Assembly (NCBI RefSeq): GCF_010015445.1
Contig: NC_053122.1
Location: 36,779,513 to 36,843,512, forward strand
Origin: Perca fluviatilis
Taxonomy: Eukaryota > Chordata > Actinopteri > Perciformes > Percidae
Direction: 5' to 3'
DNA: 64,000 bases
Below the pieces are notes generated by a model. The model was not told where the DNA came from. It did no database searches and saw only the letters and a list, made by a program, of their open reading frames with translations. Below, one piece after another: positions 45,672 through 56,535 of the stretch. The position numbers and the translations under genes are program-made. Every line of letters begins with the position of its first letter. Position 1 is the stretch's first letter.

Positions 45672-46502
45672 TTAAAGGTGCAATATTAAAATAGTTACTG
45701 CACTACCAATTCAAAATACTGGAGAGTCGTTTCCCCCGCCCCCTCCTGCCCAGACTCGAAGTTCACGGGGGTTGCCAGGCTGAGACCGCAGCATTCACAA
45801 CAACGTTGCTAGACACTTTTCTCACATTGCCAGACATTACTCCACAGCACAGCGGAGTAGCTAACGGTAGATGCTGGCTATATTGACAGTCATAAAAGCC
45901 CGTGCTCACGCGGAGCTCTGTAACCAACTGACAGACACACTTTTTCGGCTTAAAATTACAGTATGAACCGCTAAAAACACAACAACCTCACTGTCCTCTC
46001 CACACGCCAGTCAGGCACACTTCCTCGGCTTAGAATTACGGTAACAATCGCTAAACACACTGCAAACTCACAGTCCTCTCGTTCCGATTTACAGCCCCCC
46101 TCTCGTGGCTTAAAATAACTCACCGTTGTCGGCTCCAGCCGCTGACGAGGCTACACGCTGTAAACAGCCGTGGGCTGCTTGCCTGGTTCTCCGGTAACGT
46201 TAACAGGTAGCAGGGTTAGCATGGCGGCGTTAGCCAGGACCAGTCGGGATCACTTTACTGGCTGTCTCAATTGTTTTTGCGAGTAACCAACTCGGGTACT
46301 CTAGCTATATAATTCAATGTGATCAAAACATAAACATAAATTCCGTCACGGAATGTAAATTTCAAAAAGAAAAAATACTGAAATTAGCATTGTTGTCAGA
46401 AAAGATAGTATTTCAGTTTAACATGTTTCCTTAATATCTGATGAGGCATTGGTGTCATTTTTGGATTTATTACAGTAGAAATATTACATATTGGACCTTT
46501 AA
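45672..46502. mobile_element. TTAA-target element, copy 2, splitting the Tx1 LINE
   Basis: TTAA at both ends (45672-45675, 46499-46502), termini TTAAAGGTGCAATATTAAAA and, in complement, TTAAAGGTCCAATATGTAAT. Orientation is opposite to copy 1 at 36342-37556. It sits exactly between ORF1 and ORF2 of the LINE. It carries the empty target ATGTCTGG that in copy 1 holds an hAT-like MITE. Confidence 0.88.
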
Positions 46503-47091
46503 AGTTGTAATGTGCTTTTTGAGGCGAAAACGTTTCTTTTCATCTAACAGGTCAAAACCAACTAGTCTTTTCAGTACAGCAACCGACCTGATAAATTAGT
46601 CCGTGTCTTTGAAGTAATCAATCACTTTCACAGATTTTTTAAATGTTTCATTCAGAAAATGATCTATATCCTCAAATGAGTACAGATCTGTGCTCAGATT
46701 AACTTCTCCAACAGATACAGTATCAGACTCTGAATCATACTCCGTTTCTTCACCTGCACATGATGCCTGACTGCTGACTACACCCTGTTTGTTCCTCAGT
46801 GGTGATCTCAGTGTGACCTCTTTTAATATTTTTGGAGGCTACTTCCTCAGTAATTCATGACTGTGATGGCACTTTAGCACCTACACACTCAGAATTGCTC
46901 TCTACTGGCGCTGGAACCTGCTGCTGCTCAGACTGGCTCTGTTTCTCCATGTTACCTTTCTTACATTGCGCAACCGCTTCGCCACCAGCCGCATCTGCAA
47001 CGCCACCGATCTGCCGCCATCCACCCCCCGCCGCAGCAGCTGCTCCGTCTACATGGCACCCGGCACCGGGCGCGACATCAGCCGACCCTGT
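46503..47091 (-). pseudogene. Tx1-type LINE ORF1 C-terminal part
   Basis: On the minus strand: a Gln/Ser-rich stretch (QSQSEQQQVPAPVESNSECV), then after a stop and frameshifts an acidic segment and LYSFEDIDHFLNETFKKSVK, VIDYFKDTD, a stop, and VLKRLVGFDLLDEKKRFRLK. This last pattern resembles the C-terminal region of Tx1-clade ORF1 proteins, whose role is RNA binding. The 5' part is cut at 47091 by the palindromic element. It is continuous with ORF2 once the 45672-46502 insertion is disregarded. Confidence 0.65.
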
Positions 47092-47169
47092 ATGGAGGAA
47101 ATATTTATTCATAGTTCAAATTGAAAGTCCAAAGAGAAATTGAAAGTCCAAAGAGAAAACAAAGCAAGA

Positions 47170-47470
47170 TCAAATTAAAAATATATATTTTTTTAATTTT
47201 CCATTTGGCTTTGGCTTTTGAATTTAATATTTGGCTTTTGAATTTCAATTTTCCATTTGGCTTTGGCTTTTGAATTTAATATTTGGCTTTTGAATTTCAA
47301 TTTAACATTGGCTTTTAATTTTCATTTAATATTTGGCTTTTGAATTTCAATTTAACATTGGCCTTTAATTTTCATTTAATATTTGGCTTTTGAATTTCAA
47401 TTTAACATTGGATTTTAATTTGGATTTAATATTTGGCTTTTGAATTTCCATTTAACATTGCCTTTTCGTT
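47170..47470. repeat. Tandem TTTGGCTTTTGAATTT array (left arm)
   Basis: Units of about 43-50 bp alternate ATTTGGCTTTTGAATTTCAA and TTTAACATTGGCTTTTAATT. The mirror array in the right arm (about 49555-49710) is shorter, so unit number differs between arms. Confidence 0.88.
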
Positions 47471-47925
47471 TGGACTTGACACATGTCAATGTAAATGAGG
47501 AGGCGTGGCCCAAAGGCTGGTGGGAGGGTCTGAAACGAAAGGGGTGCAGAGGCACCTTATGAGCAGCAGGGGGAGCAGACTGCTGAGGAGCGTCTGTCTG
47601 CAGCTTCACCACCTCGGCCAGGCTTGGCCTCTTATTTCACATGATAGAAAATGATGATGTAGGCTAAACACAAACGACATTTCATGCAACAACCGTGAAG
47701 TTTTCATGTAGTTACTATAATTGGGCCCGTGTTAGTGAGGACTAGATTAGGACTGTATTTAAAGCTGATTCTGGTTCCCAACTTCGCCCCAGGTGTGTCT
47801 GTTTAAAACACGACTCAGACAACTTCTCTCTTTTGATGTTTTATTTAATTAAGCAGAAACATGGGTGTGGGTAGCTCTGCTACGTGTGTTTGTGTGTCGT
47901 CAGATCTCGAGGACGCACACTTGTG

Positions 47926-48525
47926 CTGCGTTCATGCCACCTCGGAATAACAGGCACCGCCACCCTGGTTACGTTGTTTTTCCGCCGGCAGCGTTCACAT
48001 GGTCGAGATGCGTGTTCTTCTTCTTCTGTTATATTGGCGTTTGGCATAACATCTTTTTGCATGACTGCCACCAATGGTTGGCCGTAGCCGAGAACATCAG
48101 GTGTGTGAAAACATGGAGGCCACAATAACAAAATATTTTCTGCTGTTTTGTTATGCAAGCATCCAAACAGCACATCGCCAGGGGTTTGTTTGTGTTATCT
48201 GCTGGACAACCAACGGGAAAAGACACAGCTAATGTTTTGTTTTTATACATAGGCCTATTTATGAATAATTTGAAACATGTTATGTCTGTGTATGTTTCTT
48301 GGCAGAGGCATTTGTCCACATAAACAGTTTATTATCATAAATATGTTCAGTGAACCAAAGTCGCCTCCATCAAACGTCAGTAGTCAACAACATGTCACCA
48401 ACTGGGGAACTCGGTTATCAAAATCCAGGCCGAGTTTCCCACCTCTGATTCCCACAGGACGTTACGTGAATGGTGACATTTTCACTTGGAAAAATGTTTT
48501 TCCGATGTTCATGAATGCACGGACA
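47926..48525. mobile_element. MITE nested in the left arm of the palindrome
   Basis: Mirror homology stops after CAGATCTCGAGGACGCACAC and resumes at ACACACAATCTCAACTGGAT. The intervening 0.6 kb has its own degenerate inverted ends (GTGCTGCGTTCATGCCACCT versus, in complement, GTGTCCGTGCATTCATGAAC). Confidence 0.6.
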
Positions 48526-49559
48526 CACACAATCTCAACTGGATAGTCATCGTCCGAACTAGCCCGTGTAGGCTACTTTTTCAGACTTCCAGCTAACAGC
48601 GGTGTCTGTGAGCATCACTGGCCGGCCAGCAGGGAGGCGATCCCGGCCGCCACCAGCTGGCTGTCCCGTCAGACTGAAGCTTCTGACAACATCGGAGAAA
48701 ATGTGCAGTTGGCCATCAACGTTTGTAAAACTGCTCATATTCAAACTCTACACAGCTAATTTATCGCATAAAAAAGTCTCAATAGTGAATTTAGTGGTGG
48801 AATAGCAGATTGCTGCTACTACGGCAAACTCCCGATCTAGATTATAGAATCGATCACTTTTTTATAATTTCCATCTGCTATTTAGTTAGTTAGCTGGAAG
48901 TCTGAAAAAGTAGCCTACACGGGCTGTACAAAAGGCCGTCAATTAGGAGTGATTGTTGTGAGTAGGCTACATGTTGGAGAATAGCGCGGACACGCACCTC
49001 AAACCGCGCGCACCACCCGGAGAAAAAAGTGAGAGAAAGAAAAAGGAGAGGTCACAGTTCGGACGATGACTACCCTGTTGAGATTGTGTGTGTGTGTGTG
49101 TGTCCTCGAGATCTGACCACACACGTAAGCAGAGCTACCCACACCCATTTTTCTACTGTTGCTTAATTAAATATAATATCAAAAGAGAGAAGTTGTCTGA
49201 GTCGTGTTTTAAACAGACACACCTGGGGTGAAGTTGGGAACCAGAATCAGCTTTAAATACAGTCCTAATCTAGTCCTCACTAACACGGGCCCAATTATAA
49301 TAACTACATGAAAACTTTGCTGTTGTTGTATGAAATGTCGTTTGTGTTTAGCCTACATCATCATTTTCTATCATGTGAAATAAGAGGCCAAGTCTAGTGG
49401 TGAAGCTGCAGACAGACGCTCAACAGTGTGCTCCTCAGCAGTCAGCTCCCCCTGCTGCTCATAAGGTGCCTCTGCACCCCTTTCGTTTCAGACCCTCCCA
49501 CCAGCCTTTGGGCCACGCCTCCTCATTTACATTGACATGTGTCAAGTCCAAACGAAAAG

Positions 49560-49710
49560 GCAATGTTAAATGGAAATTCAAAAGCCAAATATTAAATCCA
49601 ATGTTAAATTGAAATTCAAAAGCCAAATATTAAATGAAAATTAAAAGCCAATGTTAAATTGAAATTCAAAAGCCAAATATTAAATTCAAAAGCCAAAGCC
49701 AAATGGAAAA
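49560..49710. repeat. Tandem AAATTCAAAAGCCAAAT array (right arm)
   Basis: Inverted counterpart of 47170-47470 with fewer units. Confidence 0.85.
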
Positions 49711-49824
49711 TAAAAAAAAAATAATATTTTTAATCTGATCTCGCTTTGTTTTCTCTTTGGACTTTCAATTTCTCTTTGGACTTTCAATTTGAATTATGAA
49801 TAAATATTTCCTCCATAGATTGTT

Positions 49825-50066
49825 CTGGCGCTTTGCATTGTGGGATACAGTAGGCGAGATAAGACTAGTCCAAGGCCTTCTAGGGATTTTCTCTGATTCA
49901 GTACGACATATGGGTATTTTTGGCATACTGCAGAGTTTGCTTTTGTTTGCATAATGCATACCACATGCTTCATTTGGCCAAATCAGTACGCACTGCTAGT
50001 ATAGTATGCAGCTTCGGAAACGGCCTTTGACAACAACATGCTCCCGTTCTGCTCTTCTTGTCTTCT
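49825..50066. other. MITE fragment or unassigned DNA
   Basis: GCGCTTTGCATTGTGGGATA and TATGCAGCTTCGGAAACGGC are phrases I associate with another teleost MITE; ends not resolved. Confidence 0.35.
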
Positions 50067-50076
50067 TGGCTCTGGG

Positions 50077-51110
50077 CATAGACGGATTACGGCATGGGCA
50101 AAGTGGGCATGTGCCCAGGGCCCTGACGCTCTGGGGGGGGCCCTAACGATCTGATGAGTTGAAATTTAACTATCATTGTGCGATGCCAAGAATTCATTCA
50201 CGGTATGATCAGAGCCGCCGCTTGTTAACAGGCAAACCAGGCAACTGCTCGGGGTCCCTGGCCGTGAGGGGGCCCCCAAGGGCTAACAAACTTCATTCCA
50301 GTTGAAAAGGAATTATCCTTGAATATTACATTGTGTAACAGTAACTGTCTGAATGCTTTCATTTAGCCTTAACTAGCTAGTCTATGGGGGAGACACTTGA
50401 ATAACTTTAGCTTGCTAGCATTAATGTTAGACTTATGGTGTTTATTCCTTAACGTTAACCTAGCAAGCAGTCCGCAGCTATGCTTGCTAGGTCCCCAGGG
50501 GACTGCAGCAGCAGCCTCGAGCTGTCCACTTGAAACGGCTCAGACCTGTCAGTCTGTTCAGAAAACATGCCCGGAGGTTACAGTTTCTTTAACCAGACTA
50601 GAGGCCTGTACCGGAGGGGGGCTGATGACGACTCTTGGTGTGAGACTGTTACGGATCCAGTTTGGCCAGTGACACAGTAAAAAACGATTCTCATTGAAAG
50701 AGGGGCCTGTTCGTTTCACAACAGAGGAGCTAAATCTCCCGCATCAGCAAGAGACTGTGGAATAGGTGGTCGAGTTTGCTCGTTTTATAATGGCATGTTG
50801 TGTAGCCGATTGCCTAATGGACAAGTGACACCACGAGAACAGCTATTATATTCATTATCAACCTTGACAAATTGTAGGTAGGATATTTGTTTTCACACTT
50901 TTTGAAAATGGTAATCCACCACGTTTAATGTATAGATATCTGTACCCTATTAGATTGTGTGTTTCCCTGTGGAGCGCTGTGAAGCACTGTGCGCTCTTTG
51001 CGATAGTTGGACATGTAGGCTACTACTTGCATGTGAGTGTGTGGGTATGGGATGGAGGGGGGCCCATTCCGATTTTGTGCCCAGGGCCTGTGGTCATGAT
51101 AATCCGTCCC
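50077..51110. mobile_element. DNA element with 10-bp target duplication
   Basis: Direct repeats TGGCTCTGGG flank at 50067-50076 and 51111-51120. Inner ends read AGACGGATTA and, in complement, GGGACGGATTA, followed on both sides by GC-rich blocks (GTGCCCAGGGCCC, GGCCCTGGGCACAAAATCG). A second repeat terminus (GAGCCGCCGCTTGTTAACAG) occurs at about 50212, so another fragment may be nested. No transposase frame. A 9-10 bp duplication points away from hAT. Confidence 0.75.
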
Positions 51111-51120
51111 TGGCTCTGGG

Positions 51121-51845
51121 TGTTGTGTCTCCTTCAGACGGCCATCAAGTGAAGCTACAGCAAGGCAGCTGTCCTTCTTTGTTAAGCTTTAACTGCTACT
51201 GCTACAAGTATGCCGCCACACATTGGACATAACAAATTTTGCCAGATTTGAAATGGAATGACTGGTTGTGTTCTCAAACATTACCTTCGGTTTGTGCATC
51301 TCACAAAATGTGACCTTAGTAGACAAGAAGGTTATGTCTGATTAAGTTCATTGACTTCCAACCTGTTGCTCTGTAGTAATTACGACATCAAGCCTTCATA
51401 AAAATACAAACGTGAGTGTACTTTCTCATATGAATAAAACAGATTTTTTGAATTGTGGTAATGTCGTAATTTGAATGAGTAGATTCCACTTCCACTAGTT
51501 TCCAGTAAACGATTTTGTTTCTCACAGCTTCCAGTCCACAACATTGCACTTGTAACTTAGTAGAGATAACACAGGATAATGTTGATGATGAAGTTGCTTA
51601 GGAATAATTTATTTGAGCCTCCTATTATCTTCTTCTTTTAATTAAAAGAGGTACAATATAGGATATTTCATAGAAAAATTTACAGCTGAGTTCTGGTCCA
51701 TGTATCCCCCACCCAGATTAGTAGAATTTCAAAGCCCAATATTTGTTGAACTCTGGATTATCTAAAGAAGGCATTTTAGAGTAACAAACATGTTTTTTTT
51801 TTGTGAGAAAATGTGTATTTATCTAGGTTCATGAAAAACCTACTA
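51121..51845. other. Unassigned AT-rich DNA
   Basis: Nothing recognised. Confidence 0.4.
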
Positions 51846-51849
51846 CTGT

Positions 51850-52365
51850 AAAAGAGTGGTATTTAAGGCACAGGCAGTAGTCAGAAGAACAATAAGGCAA
51901 AGAAAGAGAGAATATTGGAGGAGGTATTGTGACTCAATTGGGAGCTCCACTCAGGTAGGGGAGATATGGAGGATGATTAGGAAAATGGGTAGGGATAGGA
52001 GAGAATGGAGTTCTCCGGTTTTGAATGATGGGGAGGAGGTTGCGGTAACCAATAAAGAAAAGGCTGAGATAATGGTTAAAAACTGTGTTAAAGTACACAG
52101 CTCCAATAATCTGGATGAAGAGGGGAGGAGAGGACGAGAAAAAACCAAGGGGGGGAAACTTAGAAGCTTTAAGAAGGAAATGAAGGGTTGAGGATGAACA
52201 TTCAGGCATTGGCTAATACTGGGAATACTGCACCAGGGAAAGATGGAGTATTCTACATCATGTTGAAACATCTAAGTATGAAGGGGCAGAGGAAGCTGTC
52301 GTGTCTGTTTATATGTAGTATGGGAAGAGGGAAATATCCCAGAGAGCTGGAAGGACGCAATAATC
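51850..52365 (+). pseudogene. Jockey-like LINE ORF2 fragment
   Basis: The frame has RQRKREYWRRYCDSIGSS, IWRMIRKMGRDRREW, NKEKAEIMVKN and, after a frameshift, NTGNTAPGKDGVFYIMLKHL, the linker and fingers region that precedes reverse transcriptase motif A. It ends at ELEGRNN/WKDAII where a Tc1 element enters at a TA (52366-52367). The palm domain is not found downstream. Confidence 0.78.
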
Positions 52366-52367
52366 TA

Positions 52368-53385
52368 CAGGTGAAACTCGGAAAATTAGAATATTGTGCA
52401 AAAGTTCATTTATTTCAGTAATTCAACTTAAAAGGTGAAACTAATGTATTATATAGACTCATTACATGCAAAGCAAGATATTCTAAGCCTTTTTGTAATA
52501 ATTTTGATGACTATGGCTTACAGTTTATGAAAACCCCATATTCAAAATATCAGAAAATATAAATATATTACATGAAATCAAAAAGAAAAAAAAAACGAAA
52601 CACAGAAATGTTGGCCCTCTGAAAAGTATCACGCATATGTACTCAGTACTTCGGTTGGGCCCCTTTTGAATTCCTGCCTCAATGCGGCGTGGCATGGATG
52701 CTATCAGCCTGTGGCACTGCTGAGGTGTTATGGAAGACCAGGATGCTTCAGTAGCGGCCTTCAGCTCTTCTGCATTGTTCGGTCTCATGTCTCATCTTTC
52801 TCTTAGCAATGCCCCATAGATTCTCTATGGGGTTCAGGTCAGGCGAGTTTGCTGGCCAATCAAGCACAGCAATCCCATGGTCATTGAACCAGGTTTCGGT
52901 ACTTTAGGCAGTGTGGGCAGGTGCCAAGTCCTGCTGGAAAATGAAGTCAGCGTCTCCTTAAAGCTTGTCTGCTGAGGGAAGCATGAAGTGCTCTAAAATG
53001 TCCTGGTAGACGGCTGCGATGACTCTGGACTTAATAAAGCACAGTGGACCAACACCAGCAGATGACATGGCTCCCCAAATCAACACAGACGGTTGAAACT
53101 TCACACTGGACTTAAATCATTTTGGATTGTGTGCCTCTCCATTCTTCCTCCAGACTCTGGGACCTTGGTTTCCAAATGAGATGCAAAATTTGCTCTGTTC
53201 AGAAAAGGGGACTTTGGACCACTGAGCAACAGACCAGTTCTTTTTTTCCAGGTAAGACGCTTCTGACGCTGTTTATTGTTCAGGAGCGGCTTGAGAAAGA
53301 GGAATACGACATTTGAAGCCCATGTCCAGGATCTGTCTGTGAGTGGTGGCTCTTGATGCAGTAACTCCAACCTCAGGGCCCGTTC
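52368..53385 (-). pseudogene. Tc1-family transposase, truncated and frameshifted
   Basis: The element begins at a TA target with CAGGTGAAACTCGGAAAATT. The minus strand encodes Tc1 transposase pieces: near 53280-53120 FLKPLLNNKQRQKRLTWKK and LETKVPESGGRME, then catalytic-domain sequence through about 52850, and the C-terminal MRPNNAEELKAATEASWSS and ITPQQCHRLIASMPRRIEA (52788-52650). Frameshifts break the frame. The N-terminal DNA-binding part and second terminus are missing because a Harbinger element starts at about 53386. The family catalyses cut-and-paste at TA sites through a DDE triad. Confidence 0.88.
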
Positions 53386-55290
53386 ACATTGTATGCGGCA
53401 TGCGCTGCTCTCGCCGCTAGGTTGTCCTATTCCCAACTATATTTGTTGTGCTTGCCGCCGGGCGCAGCACAAATTTACGTCATACATGCACCGATATTTG
53501 AATGCACGTCACGTCTGCGTCCGTTGTTTACATCAGACGTGCAGTACATCGACATTGTATAGGATACACAGTAGAGATTTGGTGGAGACGATGTTTCTGT
53601 CTGTGAAACAAAAGAAAGCCTTGGCACTTGCCCTGGTTGTGAGGAGAAGACAGAGGAAGGCACCCGCAGCAGCAGCAAGAAGGGTGTGGGTGCACGAGAC
53701 CCTCAGGTCCAGAAAGGAGTTGGTGGAATTCCGGCTGGTGAAGGAGCTCCGCTTTCACTGTGACCGGTTCCAGGGGTACTTTCGGCTCAACAGGGAGCAA
53801 TTTGACTGTTTGCTGACGAGAGTTGGGCCTACGATTTCCCGGATGCGAACAACATTCCGAAAGCCCATTTCTCCAACGGAGCATCTGGCAATTTGTCTGA
53901 GGTGAGGTACATGGCAATATCTGTCATCTGTAGCAACATTAGCATCAGCTGAGTGATAAAGTACGCATGAATGGAATGTTGTTGCCAAGGTTCTCTCTTT
54001 TTTAGTAGGCCTAGCTTGTGGTGTTTACATTTCTGTCTGTGACTAATTGTGTCCATAGTAATAACCTAGCGTGGATAATGATTATTAATGATAGACTGTT
54101 GCACAGAACAGACGAATAAAGGACAAATTGCATTGTTGTGCCTGCGTTACATCTTCCAACTCGAATGATGAACTAATGTCCTGTAGCACTACCTACAACT
54201 AGCATAACTAACTAATTCTAGCACTCATCACCTGACTATAACTAACTGACACTTCACTTTATAGAAATAGCACTCACTGATGCACTAACTTGTACTTATC
54301 ATACTCTACCTAGATTCTTTTCCTTGTTGGGTGTCACTGTGGTTGAAAGCCGTCAGCCAAATGAAATGAAATGTAATATAAATATAAAATGCAGCTTCTG
54401 CGTTTGGAGCAGCCTTGCGAGGAGACAAGCTGGGTCTTCGGGAGGATGCCCTCATCCCTGGCGCTGAACACCTGGGGCCCATGCCTCATGTGTTTGTGGG
54501 GGATGAGGCTTTCCCTCTGAGGTAAGTGTTCTATTTGATTTGTATGAAGTGCATGTCCTGATTTAACAGCGTCATTCACCTTGTCATTATGTATTGTAGG
54601 ATTTTGAACAGCACTGTGTTAAACTATAATGTATTATTGGATATTATTAGATGGTGATGTCAACAATGTATTTTGTAGAAATTGTAATCTGTATGTACAT
54701 GTCCTTACATCATCATTTTGTGTAGGAGGAATTTGAGGCCCTATCCTGGAAGGGACCTCACCCAGCCAAGGAGGTCCTTCAACAGCCGCCTGTCACGTGC
54801 TAGGAGAGTGGTTGAGAATGCCTTTGGCATCCTTGCTGCACAGTGGAGGATCTACCACCGTGTCATTGGAGTGAGCCCTGAAAATGCAGATGCCATTGTG
54901 AAGGCAACAGTGGTTCTGCACAATTTTCTGCGTTGGAACTCCCGAGTTGAAGCGCCCTGCCCTAAGAGGCCATCCCGATCCCTGCTCTACGGGATGTAGG
55001 GAGAGTCGCCACCAACAACGCCACCCAAGAGGCCACAGCCACACGGGAGGTTTTCAACACGTACTTCTCCTCTCCTGCTGCGGCAATACCTCGGACCACA
55101 GTGGCCTGACGTCTTTGCAACCCACACCTGCTGCCTCACTTCTACGGAAGAACACAAAGGCTCTTTTAAGAGCCACTCTCTTATTCATTAAAAAGCGGTT
55201 TCCAAAGTGTCCATGATGATCTGATATAATAACAAGGACACATTACTTCAATCATATCTCACTCACTCATCCACCCCCAGAATATACACA
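53386..55290 (+). mobile_element. PIF/Harbinger-like DNA transposon, deletion derivative
   Basis: It begins GGGCCCGTTCACATTGTATG and contains a three-exon HARBI1-like transposase gene lacking its middle. The right inverted terminus was not found; the region past 55220 passes into other sequence. It truncates the Tc1 element on its left. Confidence 0.75.
53591..54999 (+). pseudogene. HARBI1-like transposase with missing middle exon(s)
   Basis: Exon 1 (53591-53901) starts MFLSVKQKKALALALVVRRR and ends SPTEHLAICLR at a donor AG/GTGAGG. A later exon (54395-54521) reads ALRGDKLGLREDALIPGAE and PHVFVGDEAFPLR with donor AG/GTAAGT. The last exon (54726-54999, acceptor TGTAG) reads RNLRPYPG and SRLSRARRVVENAFGILAAQ, stop TAG at 54997-54999. 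GDEAF and RVVENAF carry the second Asp and the Glu of the DDE triad. The exon with the first Asp, normally between exon 1 and the GDKLG exon, is absent, and the splice phase between them does not match. Inactive unless the part is supplied elsewhere. Confidence 0.82.
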
Positions 55291-55420
55291 CATCAGTAGG
55301 GTTCCTTTCGCATCTGAACCAATACCACTACCGATACCGGTACCTGGAATTCGGTTCCGGTACCCAACGGTACTTTTTTCAGTACTTTCCCTCTGTAATT
55401 ACAAAAAAATATTTTCATAT
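55291..55420. mobile_element. MITE fragment with GGTACC motifs
   Basis: ACCGATACCGGTACCTGGAA and TTCCGGTACCCAACGGTACT are phrases of a common teleost repeat; it relates to the short piece at 38152-38166. Confidence 0.45.
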
Positions 55421-55864
55421 ATACATATTTTTATCTAATTCAAAACCTATTTACTAAAAACAAAAATCAAACCCCTCCCTCTCTCCTCCCAAACCCGTCC
55501 CTACAACCTATTAAATTGGATAATTATAAATTTCGTACTCACTGTAACTTATGTTGTATTTGTATATTATTATATTTTAGCTTGTTTTATGTTAATCATG
55601 GCTGTTTTTAATTGCTCTACAATGTTTCATGTAAAGCACTTAACCTAACTTAAAGTAATAATACCACACTGTTTGTCATGTTTGTAGATATCTGTTGTGG
55701 GTTTTCCTGTTTGTTGTTATTTCATTCCTTGTTTGTTCCGTGGTTGTGTGTTACCCATGTTCTTTCTGTTTTCTGTTCTGTTTTCCCGGTTCTATCCTTG
55801 TGTTTGTTACTGATGCCTTCATTTCCTGTTTAATTTTGTAGTATTGTTTCTCCTTTGTCTTGTC
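55421..55864. other. T-rich unassigned DNA
   Basis: The second half (about 55690-55860) has the TTTGTTCCGTGG/TTTCTGTTTTCTGTTC texture of fish retroelement 3' ends but no diagnostic end. Confidence 0.35.
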
Positions 55865-56524
55865 AGAGAATGTCTAATAAGGAGAGAACTTCCACTCTCG
55901 GGAAACTTCCGGCTTCTGAACTGGTTGCAGTTCCACTCTGGTTCCATGTGAGGGCGCTCAAGGGCGAGTGCAGAATGATAGAGGTCTATGGAGCTATACC
56001 CCTCAAAATCTACTTTTCTCAGGATATCATTTTTAGTCTAGTAATTTGATGCTTACATTCGAAAGGGAAGGCAAAGAAAATACACACTGCTGGGTGTTAG
56101 ATTTTTTTTTTAAGTTGCTTTTCTGTTCTGAAAAGCCTTTTTTAAATGTCCAATGACGTCAAACACACGTACGGCCAGAGATACTGCTTTACGGCAAGCT
56201 CTGAGCCACTGGTTCCGCTTTGGAGGCCATCAAGGGGGATCTCTGGTCGTAATCAGTCCTTCACTGACCAATCGGCATTCATTAGCAGAATGCTAGCGTG
56301 TTATGGGCAACAACGACTCAACCTGTAAGAAATCGAAAGGACTTAAGTACTCGTTCATTCAACTTTCGACCTATAATCCATGTTGAAACCTACAAAGATT
56401 TCTCAACGACAATCAGGCAAAAGAGACAAATTTAGCCGTCTAGCTCCATAGGGTCCCTTTCACTTTGCACTCACCCACGATCACCCCGAGTGGAACTCTG
56501 GTGGCACTGCAACCAAATTCGGTA
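55865..56524. mobile_element. Imperfect inverted-repeat MITE (left part)
   Basis: The arm 55923-55995 (GGTTGCAGTTCCACTCTGGT to TCTATGGAGCT) is inverted at 56443-56515 (in complement GGTTGCAGTGCCACCAGAGT to CCTATGGAGCT). The sequence continues across the nested insertions at 61883-61912 (CTAAATAGGGAGTGAACAGG). Confidence 0.7.
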
Positions 56525-56532
56525 CAATGGGG
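56525..56532. other. Left 8-bp target duplication of hAT-like MITE copy 3
   Basis: CAATGGGG here and at 61875-61882. The first three bases of the MITE (TAG, 56533-56535) follow before the LTR element interrupts. Confidence 0.88.
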
Positions 56533-56535
56533 TAG

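Larger units (their letters stand above)
47092..49824. mobile_element. 2.7-kb palindromic element
   Basis: The left end TGGAGGAAATATTTATTCAT and the right end in complement (ATGGAGGAAATATTTATTCA) start arms that stay complementary for about 900 bp. They pass through a TTGGCTTTTGAATTT array, GGAGGCGTGGCCCAAAGGCT, GGGTGTGGGTAGCTCTGCT and CAGATCTCGAGGAC, and continue after a nested insertion to AGGCTACTTTTTCAGACTTC (48567) mirrored at 48890-48925. The loop (48600-48888) is a diverged homologue of the foldback at 39618-41082. Several chance frames, none coding. Confidence 0.85.

Noticed and set aside
46832..47143. Ala/Pro-rich 103-residue plus-strand frame
   Set aside because: It is the antisense of the Tx1 ORF1 remnant and crosses the junction with the palindromic element.
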